NCBI RefSeq assembly: GCF_000967915.1
Contig: NC_022549.1
Coordinates: 1,724,366-1,788,365 of the forward strand
Length of the DNA stretch: 64,000 nucleotides
Source of the DNA: Paracholeplasma brassicae
GTDB lineage: Bacteria; Bacillota_I; Bacilli_A; Acholeplasmatales; UBA5453
Direction: 5' to 3'
Shown: one piece after another, positions 56,672 through 64,000 of the stretch
How the letters are laid out: the number at the start of each line of letters is the position of its first letter
Position numbering within the stretch: the first letter of the stretch is position 1
Translations under genes and position numbers: made by a program
Notes under the pieces: generated by a model
Databases searched by the model: none
What the model saw: only the letters and a program-made list of their open reading frames with translations
What the model was told of the DNA's origin: nothing

Positions 56672-57109
56672 TTATACGTAAAAATTGAATAAGGATATGA
56701 CTATACCGAGGATAACCCCAGCTAGTACTTCAATCGGTAGATGGCCAAGTGGTTCTTTTAACGGTCTACCCTCATTAATTTCATCGGTTGGTAATTCTAT
56801 TTTTTCTGCTATTTTATTAAGTAGGATGGCGTGTTTAGATGCTTCTAAACGGATGCCCATTGAATCATGAATGACCACAAGCGATAAAACAAGTGCAATC
56901 GCAAAATAGAGATTAACCCCTTCGTATAGGTATATGCTAAAACTCATCGCTGAGACAAGCGCACTGTGAGAAGAAGGCATCCCTCCGGTTGACACTAATG
57001 CTTTTGTGTAAATGCTTCGATTCTTAAAACTGCTGATGACAAATTTAAGCAGTTGAGCTAACGTCATCGCAAAAAGAGAATCAAAGATGATTTGGTTTGC
57101 ATGATTCAT
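56672..57109 (-). CDS. DUF212 membrane protein (divergent PAP2-like)
   Basis: 145 aa, four TM helices, with the motif STGGMPSSHSALVSAM and later GHLPIEVLAG, the divergent phosphatase/haloperoxidase-type histidine motifs of DUF212. Probably acts on a lipid-linked or phosphorylated substrate in the membrane. Confidence 0.92.
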   Translation of the reverse strand: MNHANQIIFDSLFAMTLAQLLKFVISSFKNRSIYTKALVSTGGMPSSHSALVSAMSFSIYLYEGVNLYFAIALVLSLVVIHDSMGIRLEASKHAILLNKIAEKIELPTDEINEGRPLKEPLGHLPIEVLAGVILGIVISLFNFYV

Positions 57110-57122
57110 AAAATACTCCTTA

Positions 57123-57350
57123 TTATACGTTAATTACTGCGATAACGCCTGGCACATTTTCAAGTAACATGGTTTCAATACCCTGTCTTAAAGTCACGTC
57201 AATTAAGCCACAACCATCACAAGCGCCTAACATTTTTACATAGACAATCCCATCTTCAACTGATACGATTTCAATGTCCCCACCGTCACGGTGTAGGTAT
57301 GGTCTAACTCTATCGATTAATTCATGAACTAATTTCGTTGTTTCATCCAT
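57123..57350 (-). CDS. NifU-like iron-sulfur scaffold
   Basis: Start at ATG 57350 with GGAGGGG upstream; 75 aa. It is the NifU C-terminal domain alone: RPYLHRDGGDIEIV and the cluster-binding Cys44-Asp-Gly-Cys47 in GACDGCG. It carries 4Fe-4S clusters for delivery to apoproteins. Confidence 0.95.
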   Translation of the reverse strand: MDETTKLVHELIDRVRPYLHRDGGDIEIVSVEDGIVYVKMLGACDGCGLIDVTLRQGIETMLLENVPGVIAVINV

Positions 57351-57413
57351 AGAAATCCCCTCCTTCTTTCGATATAAGTATACTTGATACGTCAAATATT
57401 ATCAATCATATTA

Positions 57414-57680
57414 CTATTTGATGCGTTTTAGTATGAAATAACCACACGCGAAATTACACGTTTCGTTGATGTAATCTGGAATGGTTTTTAGGTTTCTTTT
57501 TTCTTTGGTATTATCAAAAAAACCTTTGATTCGAAGTAGGTCTGAGGCCACATCACCAACGATGTAGTCGTATTTATCAAACGTTTCTGGTACATAGCGT
57601 TCTTGAAATTTCACAATATCAAACGCGTCTTTGGTTTGATCGATTAACGTAAAATTACCAAATTGGGTTTCAATGATCAT
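57414..57680 (-). CDS. yutD: YutD family protein
   Basis: 88 aa: FQERYVPETFDKYDYIVGD, LLRIKGFF, and the ending TCNFACGYFILKRI with two cysteines, matching YutD/DUF1027. It is found with core genes in Bacillota and its function is not known. Starts two bases after ispDF. Confidence 0.9.
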   Translation of the reverse strand: MIIETQFGNFTLIDQTKDAFDIVKFQERYVPETFDKYDYIVGDVASDLLRIKGFFDNTKEKRNLKTIPDYINETCNFACGYFILKRIK

Positions 57681-57682
57681 AA

Positions 57683-58798
57683 TTATCCCTTCTTTATAAG
57701 CACCGTCGCAGAAGCGGCAATGGCTCTTTCTTCGCCGATGGCGTCTAATTTTTCATTGGTTGCTGCTTTAATATTGACGTTACTTAACTCCGTTTCTAAG
57801 AGTCTTGCAACGCTTTGCTTGATGTCATCAATGTGCGGTGCTAGTTTGGGTTTTTCTAAAAAAACCGTCGCGTCTAGATTTGAAATTTGATAGCCTGTTT
57901 GCTTCATTTTATCAACGACAAACCCAACAATCACTTTTGAATCTAAGTCCTTATTATTTGGATCCGTATCAGGGTAAATCGTGCCTAAATCACCAAGCCC
58001 CAACGCGCCTAAGATGGCTTCGGCTACCGCATGCAATAAGACATCGGCATCGCTATGACCCATCAATCCTTTATCCGCTTTGATTTCTAAGCCACCTAAG
58101 ATTAATTTTCGATTGCTATCTGTTTGATGAATGTCGTAACTGTGTCCGATTTTATACATAACACCATTTCCTTTTTTATCTAAGTTCAACAAATCTTGTT
58201 TGGTTGTGATTTTATGGTTGTCATAACCATGAAAAATCAGCCCAACCTCGTCTTTATAACACGCCTGATAAAGTGATATATCATCCGTAAATAAGCCTTG
58301 TTGTTTGACATAAGCAAGCTTGATTTTATCGGTCTTAAATCCTTGTGGGGTTTCGGCCTCAAACAGCTTGTTTCTTTCTAAGACATGTAGTCCATCGTCT
58401 TGTTTTTCATAAATCGTGTTGATTACCGATTTGGCTAACATCACGGCATCATATTCAAGTAGTTGGTCTTCAATCTGAATGACCATGTCTTCATTAATAA
58501 ATGGTCTTGCCCCATCGTGAATCAACACATTTGGGTTGGTTACTAACTTCAAACCCGATAAAACGGATTCGCCTCTGGTATTACCACCATAAGTAATCTT
58601 AACTTCTTTTGGTAATGCCTCTTTCATAAAGGCTTCATCGTTTGGATTGATGACCACGATTACCTCGTGGCTTCGTTTTAAGAAAACATCAACGGAATGT
58701 AAAAAGATTGGTTTTCCGTTAAATAAATGCGTTACTTTATTATACCCAAGTTCGCTTCTTGACCCCAAACCTGCGCATAACACAATACTACTGTACAT
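57683..58798 (-). CDS. ispDF: Bifunctional IspD-IspF isoprenoid enzyme
   Basis: 371 aa fusion. Residues 1-213: IspD (LCAGLGSR, VLIHDGARPF, AETPQGFKT), cytidylyltransferase forming CDP-ME. Residues 214-371: IspF (KIGHSYDIHQ with zinc Asp222 and His224, GLMGHSDADVLLHA, IKAATNEKLDAIG), 2-C-methylerythritol-2,4-cyclodiphosphate synthase. The two steps are not consecutive in the MEP pathway, so the fusion implies a complex with IspE. It shows the MEP route is used. Confidence 0.95.
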   Translation of the reverse strand: MYSSIVLCAGLGSRSELGYNKVTHLFNGKPIFLHSVDVFLKRSHEVIVVINPNDEAFMKEALPKEVKITYGGNTRGESVLSGLKLVTNPNVLIHDGARPFINEDMVIQIEDQLLEYDAVMLAKSVINTIYEKQDDGLHVLERNKLFEAETPQGFKTDKIKLAYVKQQGLFTDDISLYQACYKDEVGLIFHGYDNHKITTKQDLLNLDKKGNGVMYKIGHSYDIHQTDSNRKLILGGLEIKADKGLMGHSDADVLLHAVAEAILGALGLGDLGTIYPDTDPNNKDLDSKVIVGFVVDKMKQTGYQISNLDATVFLEKPKLAPHIDDIKQSVARLLETELSNVNIKAATNEKLDAIGEERAIAASATVLIKKG

Positions 58799-58811
58799 AA
58801 TTTATCCTCCA

Positions 58812-59324
58812 TTATAAGATTTCATCAAGAGCGATGTCGTGTGATTCTTCATACCCTTGTTGAAATTTTGCAAAAGGCATCGTTACCCCAATCGTATACC
58901 CTTTATTTCGTTTTAAATACTGATCATAATAGCCCCTACCATAACCAATACGGTAACACCCCGTGGTTGCAACACACGGGATTAAGTAGAGGTCTAAGTC
59001 GTTCGACTTAGGTAAGGTCAACTTCGGTTCAAATAATTGAAATACTGTTTTCTCTAGGTCATTTAAATCGTTGACTAAAAAATACGATATTTGATTGTCA
59101 ACTACCCTTGGAAAATAAAACCGCTTGTCTTTATGTCTTGTCATTAATCTGAGCAAATTTGGCTCTTGATTGATTGGATAGTAAAGACCAATCCTTGTGG
59201 CCTTAGTAAACCTTGGGTGTGATTCAATGCGTTCTAATAACTCGTTTGTTAGGACCTCAAGTTCAGTATGATCCAAGCTTTTTCGTTTTAAAAGCATATC
59301 TCTTCTAATTGATTCTTTAGTCAT
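58812..59324 (-). CDS. 5-formyltetrahydrofolate cyclo-ligase
   Basis: ATG 59324 gives about 170 aa; the upstream frame overlaps the previous gene by eight bases. Motifs: RRDMLLKRKSL, IGLYYPINQEPNL, YLIPCVATTGCYRIGYGRGYYDQYL (the ATP/folate site). It rescues 5-formyl-THF to 5,10-methenyl-THF. Confidence 0.94.
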   Translation of the reverse strand: MTKESIRRDMLLKRKSLDHTELEVLTNELLERIESHPRFTKATRIGLYYPINQEPNLLRLMTRHKDKRFYFPRVVDNQISYFLVNDLNDLEKTVFQLFEPKLTLPKSNDLDLYLIPCVATTGCYRIGYGRGYYDQYLKRNKGYTIGVTMPFAKFQQGYEESHDIALDEIL

Positions 59325-60891
59325 GAATGTCCATGTAGTAACAACTATTCTTGTTGTAATTCGGATTTTTTGCAACATTCAATGCTTCTAAGGCGCAACC
59401 AACCATCTCTTTAGATGTCTTTGCGTCTTTGTATGAGGCAGAAACCCCAAGCATCACTTCAAGCTCGGTTTTAATTGAACCATAGTTCATTGTCAAATTT
59501 AAAAACGTGTTATTCGAATTGACCCCTTGTCTTAATATTTCCATTTTTCTTGGGTCGATTAACGTTACTGCAAATACCAACCCTGAAATTCGAAAGATTG
59601 ATGAAGATTCACTCATGAATGTTTGACGCATCTTTTTTAAATACTCACCCATTAACATATTACCAACCACACGCCCTGCCTCTTTATTAATTTGAGGTAT
59701 GTTCGAAAGTTCAAAAAGCGCCAGCTGAAAGTGTTTCTTTTTTTCAATTAAGCCGTCTAAATGTACATAGAGTTCACTCTCACCAAGTAACTGATCCATT
59801 TCCTCAACGCCTGTTTTTTGATAACTTGATTGCGTTAAGACACTGAGACTACCTAAAATGATATTAGAGGTTTTATCCTCAAAAATTCGTTTACCGGTTT
59901 CTTTAATCCAAATGTACCTGTTTTGATATAAGAAACGATACGTCATTTTATAGGTTTGTTTTCGCTGTGTTAAGCTACTTAAAACAGCCAAATACGCATT
60001 TAAATCATCCTCATGGATGTATTTATGATAATCCGTGATATCGATGGTTTGGTCTTGTAGCCCTGTCATTTGAACAAATCGTTGGCTTCCCCAAAGGTAG
60101 CGTTGATCCAAATCAATGTAGAATAGCCCATCCTCAACCAGTTCAAGTGTCGCAATGTATTTTAACCTTAAACTTTCAAGTTCATCTTGTTTTTCTTTAA
60201 GTGTTTTCTCAACACTCAACAAGTCAAAGTCGCTACGGATTTCACCGATGCTAATTCGTCCTTTGTATTTCCCAAAAATGAATACCGGTTGTTCGACCGT
60301 ATGAAGCATAACCGTCTTGCCGTTATAATTTTGAAACAGAATTTCATTCTCGTCTTTTTGATCCGAGCGTACGTTTTTTTCGTATTCATCGTAATACGTC
60401 TCAAGTGCCCGGTTGTTTGTATCGACACCGTTAAACGAGGTGATTCTGATGCTTCGGTTAAAAACATCAAAAAGTGGCTTACCGATGACTTGGTCTTTTG
60501 TAAAACCCAACTCCATACATAACCCATCAGACATCTCTTTAATTCTTGATTTTTTATCAACTACGTAATACGCATTCCATTTGGTCTTTTTAATTGACTT
60601 AATGAACAATTGGTAGTGATTCTTAGAAAAAATTCCTTTATAGAAAGAAATCATTGAAATGATCAAGAATATGCCTAAATTGATGTAGGCCACAATCGGA
60701 TAAATATCGTTAAGTGATACGATTTGATTGATTTGTTCATAGAAAATGCCCAAACCAACAAACAAAATCACATTAAGACTTAATATGATGAAAAACACTT
60801 TATAATTTTTTTCATCCATGATCGCCACTAAAAGTAAAAACAACAATCCCAGTAGTGAAACAATCATCGGGTAAATCAATTCAATACCCAT
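59317..60891 (-). CDS. Membrane PAS protein with degenerate GGDEF domain
   Basis: 524 aa: three or four TM helices (1-90), a PAS domain (about 110-200, NAYYVVDKKSRIKEMS), a second PAS (about 255-345, GLFYIDLDQRYLWGS ... YRFLYQNRYIWIKETGKRI), and a C-terminal domain shaped like GGDEF (VSASYKDAKTSKEMVGCALEALNVAK) but with FRISGLVFAV where the catalytic loop should be. It cannot be an active cyclase; it may sense a ligand or bind a nucleotide. It lies in the cdaA cluster. Confidence 0.82.
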   Translation of the reverse strand: MGIELIYPMIVSLLGLLFLLLVAIMDEKNYKVFFIILSLNVILFVGLGIFYEQINQIVSLNDIYPIVAYINLGIFLIISMISFYKGIFSKNHYQLFIKSIKKTKWNAYYVVDKKSRIKEMSDGLCMELGFTKDQVIGKPLFDVFNRSIRITSFNGVDTNNRALETYYDEYEKNVRSDQKDENEILFQNYNGKTVMLHTVEQPVFIFGKYKGRISIGEIRSDFDLLSVEKTLKEKQDELESLRLKYIATLELVEDGLFYIDLDQRYLWGSQRFVQMTGLQDQTIDITDYHKYIHEDDLNAYLAVLSSLTQRKQTYKMTYRFLYQNRYIWIKETGKRIFEDKTSNIILGSLSVLTQSSYQKTGVEEMDQLLGESELYVHLDGLIEKKKHFQLALFELSNIPQINKEAGRVVGNMLMGEYLKKMRQTFMSESSSIFRISGLVFAVTLIDPRKMEILRQGVNSNNTFLNLTMNYGSIKTELEVMLGVSASYKDAKTSKEMVGCALEALNVAKNPNYNKNSCYYMDIHD

Positions 60892-60914
60892 AGACTCACG
60901 CCCTTCTTTTTAAA

Positions 60915-61112
60915 CTAACCAATCGAAATGACTTTATTTAGATAGTAAACCGCAACCAATACCATAGCAGTCACAAAAAACGACAACAGTACTTTAAACC
61001 AAGGATTCTTATTAGAAAAATTAACTATTTTTTCGGATAAATCAGCATTGCCTGCTTTTTTCACTGGGTTCATTAATAATGCCCCCAAATTGATAATGAC
61101 TTTTCTTAACAT
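60915..61112 (-). CDS. Small single-TM protein next to cdaA
   Basis: 65 aa, ATG 61112 with AAGGAGG upstream: basic N-terminus, then one TM helix (about 38-61) near the C-terminus. It lies between cdaA (11 bp) and the PAS protein. In many Bacillota the gene after cdaA is cdaR, a larger YbbR-repeat regulator; this short protein is not CdaR-like. Confidence 0.7.
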   Translation of the reverse strand: MLRKVIINLGALLMNPVKKAGNADLSEKIVNFSNKNPWFKVLLSFFVTAMVLVAVYYLNKVISIG

Positions 61113-61123
61113 ACTTGGCCTCC

Positions 61124-61861
61124 TTATTTCATAAACATATTTAAATACTCATAAATCTTCTCACGGTCATTTATCTTCAACATAATACCTTCCATTACAA
61201 TTGAAATGGTCCCTGTTTCTTCTGAAACCACAATCGTAAATGAGTCCGTAACCTCAGAGATACCAAGTGCAGCTCGGTGTCTTGAACCCATCGTCTTATC
61301 GTATTTGGTTGATTCGGATAATACGTAATAAGCCCCAGCACATCTGATGGAATCACCTCGAATAATAACCGCACCGTCATGCAGTGGTGTGAGTGGTGTA
61401 AATATATTAATGAGTAACTCTTTGGAAACTAACGAGTTCATGATAATCGCACGATCCGCGTACTGATCAAGCGAATTGTGTTTTTCAATTGTAATCAGTG
61501 CCCCAATTTTTTGGCTCGACAAATACATAACCGCTTCAACGATGTGGTTTTTTGTCTCTTGAGAACCCAAGACCGCCATATCTTTTTTATTATCAAGTAA
61601 CCATGCCGTTTCAAAACTGCGTCTAATGTCTGGTGCTAAAATGACAATTAGCGCCAGTGGTAACCACGTTTCTACATAGGTCAATATCTCATAACTCGCC
61701 TCAAGTTTAAAGTGTTTGGCAAAGAATGTAATCAAATAAATAAAAACAACGGATAAGAAGATTTTAAAAACCCGCTTACTACCGATAAAAAAGCTAATTA
61801 AAAAATAAACGACAATCCACACGATATACCCATCGAGTAGAATTTTTACCCATTCGGTCAT
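61124..61861 (-). CDS. cdaA: Diadenylate cyclase CdaA
   Basis: 245 aa: three TM helices (first 75 residues) and a DAC domain with Asp162-Gly-Ala (HDGAVII) and Arg194-His-Arg (SRHRAALGISE). It makes c-di-AMP, which governs potassium, cell-wall and osmotic balance. Confidence 0.96.
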   Translation of the reverse strand: MTEWVKILLDGYIVWIVVYFLISFFIGSKRVFKIFLSVVFIYLITFFAKHFKLEASYEILTYVETWLPLALIVILAPDIRRSFETAWLLDNKKDMAVLGSQETKNHIVEAVMYLSSQKIGALITIEKHNSLDQYADRAIIMNSLVSKELLINIFTPLTPLHDGAVIIRGDSIRCAGAYYVLSESTKYDKTMGSRHRAALGISEVTDSFTIVVSEETGTISIVMEGIMLKINDREKIYEYLNMFMK

Positions 61862-62158
61862 ACGCCCACATCCTTTTAAAATATTATAACATAGTTATTT
61901 GTGAATATCGCCACAAACTAATTGAAATCAACTGACTTATGCTTACATAAAACCAAAACGTTTTATAAGCATCAAGCTTAAAAAATAAAAAATTAGCAAA
62001 GCGAATTGATTGACTAATTGCTAAAAATTCGCTTATGAATTGAAATACTCAATTTAAAATTAATCTAATCTAGACCTTAACGTTCGATTAATGGCTTACA
62101 TAAGAAATTATCGACTTTATGTCCTTATAAAACGGTATTAATTTTTACAAAATAGCCC
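61862..62158. other. Leader region between cdaA and nrdJ
   Basis: About 300 AT-rich bases. It contains a hairpin TTAGCAA...TTGCTAA near 61995-62022 and the cdaA promoter on the minus strand (no clear consensus). No cobalamin riboswitch core or open frame is visible despite the B12-dependent gene downstream. Confidence 0.5.
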
Positions 62159-62187
62159 TTGTAATTAAGACCTATTACCGATATAAT
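62159..62187 (+). promoter_or_regulatory. Promoter of nrdJ
   Basis: TTGTAA (62159-62164) and TATAAT (62182-62187), 17-nt spacer, 30 bases before the ATG; AAGGAAG serves as ribosome binding site. Confidence 0.65.
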
Positions 62188-62215
62188 GCATATTACAAGG
62201 AAAGGAAGTTGTAAG

Positions 62216-64000
62216 ATGAAATACGAAGATAAATTAGTAGATAAACTGAATCAAGATATTACCACTCACTTTAAACACCTACACCCGATTACGCCTGACA
62301 TGCACATGCGTTTTGAAGGTGTTTCTAGACTTGTAATGCTTGATAGATACACTCAAAAAGACCTTTCACTAAAAACCTTATCGGTTGGTGACTTAGTCGT
62401 TGCTGTTATCAAGCACGACCCAAAATTCCCAGCACGCGGGATCGGTTATGTGATCGCCCTTGAAAAAGATTCTGTTACAATCAAAGTAGAGGATGAATTC
62501 ATTGGACAAATCGGCGATGATCACGTGGATGGTGTCATCAAACGTAATTATAGAGAAATCGAAAAACCACTTGAAATTTACTATGAACAAATCGCAAAAC
62601 GTGTCGGTAAAAACCTAGGCGAAGGCGAACCAATGGACCGTCAAAACGCATTTGTTGAAGAACTTAAAAACTTAAGGTTAATCCCTGCCGGACGTGTCTT
62701 GTATGGGGCTGGTTCACAGTCTCAAGTGACTTACTTTAACTGCTATGTCATGCCTTTTATTGAAGACTCAAGAGAAGGCTTAGCAAACCACCGAAAAGAA
62801 GTCATGGAAATCATGGCTAGAGGTGGTGGTGTTGGAACCAACGGCTCCACACTAAGACCAAAAAACGCACTTGCTAAAGGTGTGAATGGTAAATCAAGCG
62901 GCTCCGTATCATGGCTTCACGATTTAGCCCAATTAACACACTTAGTTGAACAAGGCGGCTCTAGAAGAGGCGCACAAATGATCATGCTTGCCGATTGGCA
63001 TCCTGACATCATTGAGTTCATCATCTCAAAAATGCAAAACCCAAGAATCCTTAGATTCATCATCGAACAAACGGATAATGACTTCATTAAGTCACTTGCA
63101 AAAGAAAAGCTAAAATTCAAACCACTGTCTTTTGATGAGTTCCAAATGTATGAAAAAATCATTGAAATCAGTGAACAAAACCCACAAGCGTTTAACTCAT
63201 CTAGCATTGATGAAGCCAGACGTCTTCTATCGGATGGTGGACGCTATGAAGTTAACAATCCAGATTTCCTAACAGGTGCAAATATTTCTGTTGCCATCAC
63301 TAAAGACTTTATGGATGCCGTAGAAAACGACGCCATGTATGACCTTAAGTTCCCGGACTTAGATGGTTACACCAAAGAACAAAAAGCGTTTTATGATCAG
63401 GAATGGAAAAACATCGGTGACGTTAGAAAATTCGAAGCCCTTGGCTATCCAAGTAAGGTTTACCGCCAAATCAAAGCCAAAGATTTGTGGAACCTAATTA
63501 ACGTTTGTGCCACCTATTCAGCAGAACCTGGCATCTTCTTTATCGATAACGCCAATGACTACACCAACGCCACTTCATACGGCCAAAGTGTCGTTTGTAC
63601 GAACCCATGTGGCGAACAACCACTAGCACCATACTCAGTTTGTAACCTCGCAGCTATTAACCTAGCAACGATGGTAAACAAACATACCCATGAAGTGCTT
63701 TGGGATCAACTAGCAACGACCATCAAGAATGCCGTACGTATGCAAGACAACGTCATTGATCAAACCTATTACTTCCTTGAACAAAACAAACAACAAGCCC
63801 TTGGCGAACGCCGTATCGGTATGGGTGTCATGGGGTTACATGATTTATTAATTTACGCAAACAAACGCTATGGTTCGCTTGAGGGTAACCTTTTAGTCAA
63901 TGAACTCTTCCGTTTTATTGCAATCAAAGCTTACGAAACGTCCGTTGAAATTGCCAAAGAAAAAGGGTCTTTCCCTTTCCTTGAGCAATTTGGTTCAAGA
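62216..64000 (+). CDS. nrdJ: Class II (B12-dependent) ribonucleotide reductase, 3' end outside window
   Basis: Starts ATG 62216 and is open to the window edge (595 codons). It shows class II features: NxxCYV (FNCYVMPFIED, Cys), GGGVGTNGS, VEQGGSRRGAQ, NPCGEQPLAPYSVCNLAAIN and RRIGMGVMGLHD. It reduces ribonucleotides using adenosylcobalamin, so it works with or without oxygen. No nrdAB is nearby. Confidence 0.94.
   Translation, partial: MKYEDKLVDKLNQDITTHFKHLHPITPDMHMRFEGVSRLVMLDRYTQKDLSLKTLSVGDLVVAVIKHDPKFPARGIGYVIALEKDSVTIKVEDEFIGQIGDDHVDGVIKRNYREIEKPLEIYYEQIAKRVGKNLGEGEPMDRQNAFVEELKNLRLIPAGRVLYGAGSQSQVTYFNCYVMPFIEDSREGLANHRKEVMEIMARGGGVGTNGSTLRPKNALAKGVNGKSSGSVSWLHDLAQLTHLVEQGGSRRGAQMIMLADWHPDIIEFIISKMQNPRILRFIIEQTDNDFIKSLAKEKLKFKPLSFDEFQMYEKIIEISEQNPQAFNSSSIDEARRLLSDGGRYEVNNPDFLTGANISVAITKDFMDAVENDAMYDLKFPDLDGYTKEQKAFYDQEWKNIGDVRKFEALGYPSKVYRQIKAKDLWNLINVCATYSAEPGIFFIDNANDYTNATSYGQSVVCTNPCGEQPLAPYSVCNLAAINLATMVNKHTHEVLWDQLATTIKNAVRMQDNVIDQTYYFLEQNKQQALGERRIGMGVMGLHDLLIYANKRYGSLEGNLLVNELFRFIAIKAYETSVEIAKEKGSFPFLEQFGSR

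Noticed and set aside
61862-62215. Cobalamin riboswitch ahead of the B12-dependent reductase
   Set aside because: No B12-box or other aptamer core could be found.
62393-63207. Minus-strand frames inside the ribonucleotide reductase region
   Set aside because: Opposite strand of nrdJ, which has clear family motifs.

Overview
The window comes from a low-GC Gram-positive bacterium, most likely a deep-branching Mollicutes relative (Acholeplasma/Izemoplasma-like) or another Bacillota. The evidence is the AT-rich DNA, the many tRNA, S-box and T-box signals typical of Bacillota, and gene sets such as tsaE-tsaB-rimI-tsaD, hprK-lgt-ppaX-trxB-whiA, pcrA-ligA, cdaA and an ispDF fusion. UGA is a normal stop here: several genes end in the ATGA overlap of the next gene. 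The lineage is an inference.

Layout. 1-14.7 kb (mostly minus strand) is accessory and housekeeping: a tagaturonate epimerase (partial), a HAD phosphatase, small unknown proteins, a decayed Ig-repeat lipoprotein, an S-box (SAM) riboswitch ahead of an unknown 96-aa protein, PepO peptidase, a PD-(D/E)XK-like protein, a diguanylate cyclase, a DUF1475 membrane gene broken by an in-frame UGA, a lipoprotein, and a VWA/macro-domain pair. 15.2-19.9 kb is an AT-rich island next to tRNA-Glu, bounded by a second copy of the tRNA 3' end plus terminator. It carries a four-gene operon: a class III nucleotidyl cyclase, a PycTM-like membrane effector, another membrane protein and a 609-aa protein. This looks like a Pycsar anti-phage system with two unknown accessory genes, and is the main finding.

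20-44.4 kb is a nearly continuous minus-strand housekeeping stretch: asnA with a T-box leader, a padR-HAAS-DUF4097 envelope operon, tRNA-Ser, tex, acpS, whiA, trxB, ppaX-like, lgt, hprK, uvrA, ligA, two UvrD-type helicases, glnS and the tsa/rimI operon. 44.4-48.9 kb is a second accessory region: an IS3 element with broken orfA, two very short cysteine-containing peptides with excellent ribosome binding sites, a strong hairpin, an ABC exporter, and a transposase remnant. It looks like a minimal bacteriocin or RiPP export locus.

49-64 kb returns to core genes: pgi, an ECF sigma factor with two RsgI-like partner proteins, an S1 protein, an M50 membrane protease, degV, a PAP2-like protein, a NifU-like scaffold, yutD, ispDF, 5-formyl-THF cyclo-ligase, a PAS/degenerate-GGDEF membrane protein, cdaA, and the start of a B12-dependent ribonucleotide reductase. 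Three nucleotide-signalling systems (c-di-GMP, c-di-AMP and a probable cyclic mononucleotide) are therefore encoded in 64 kb.
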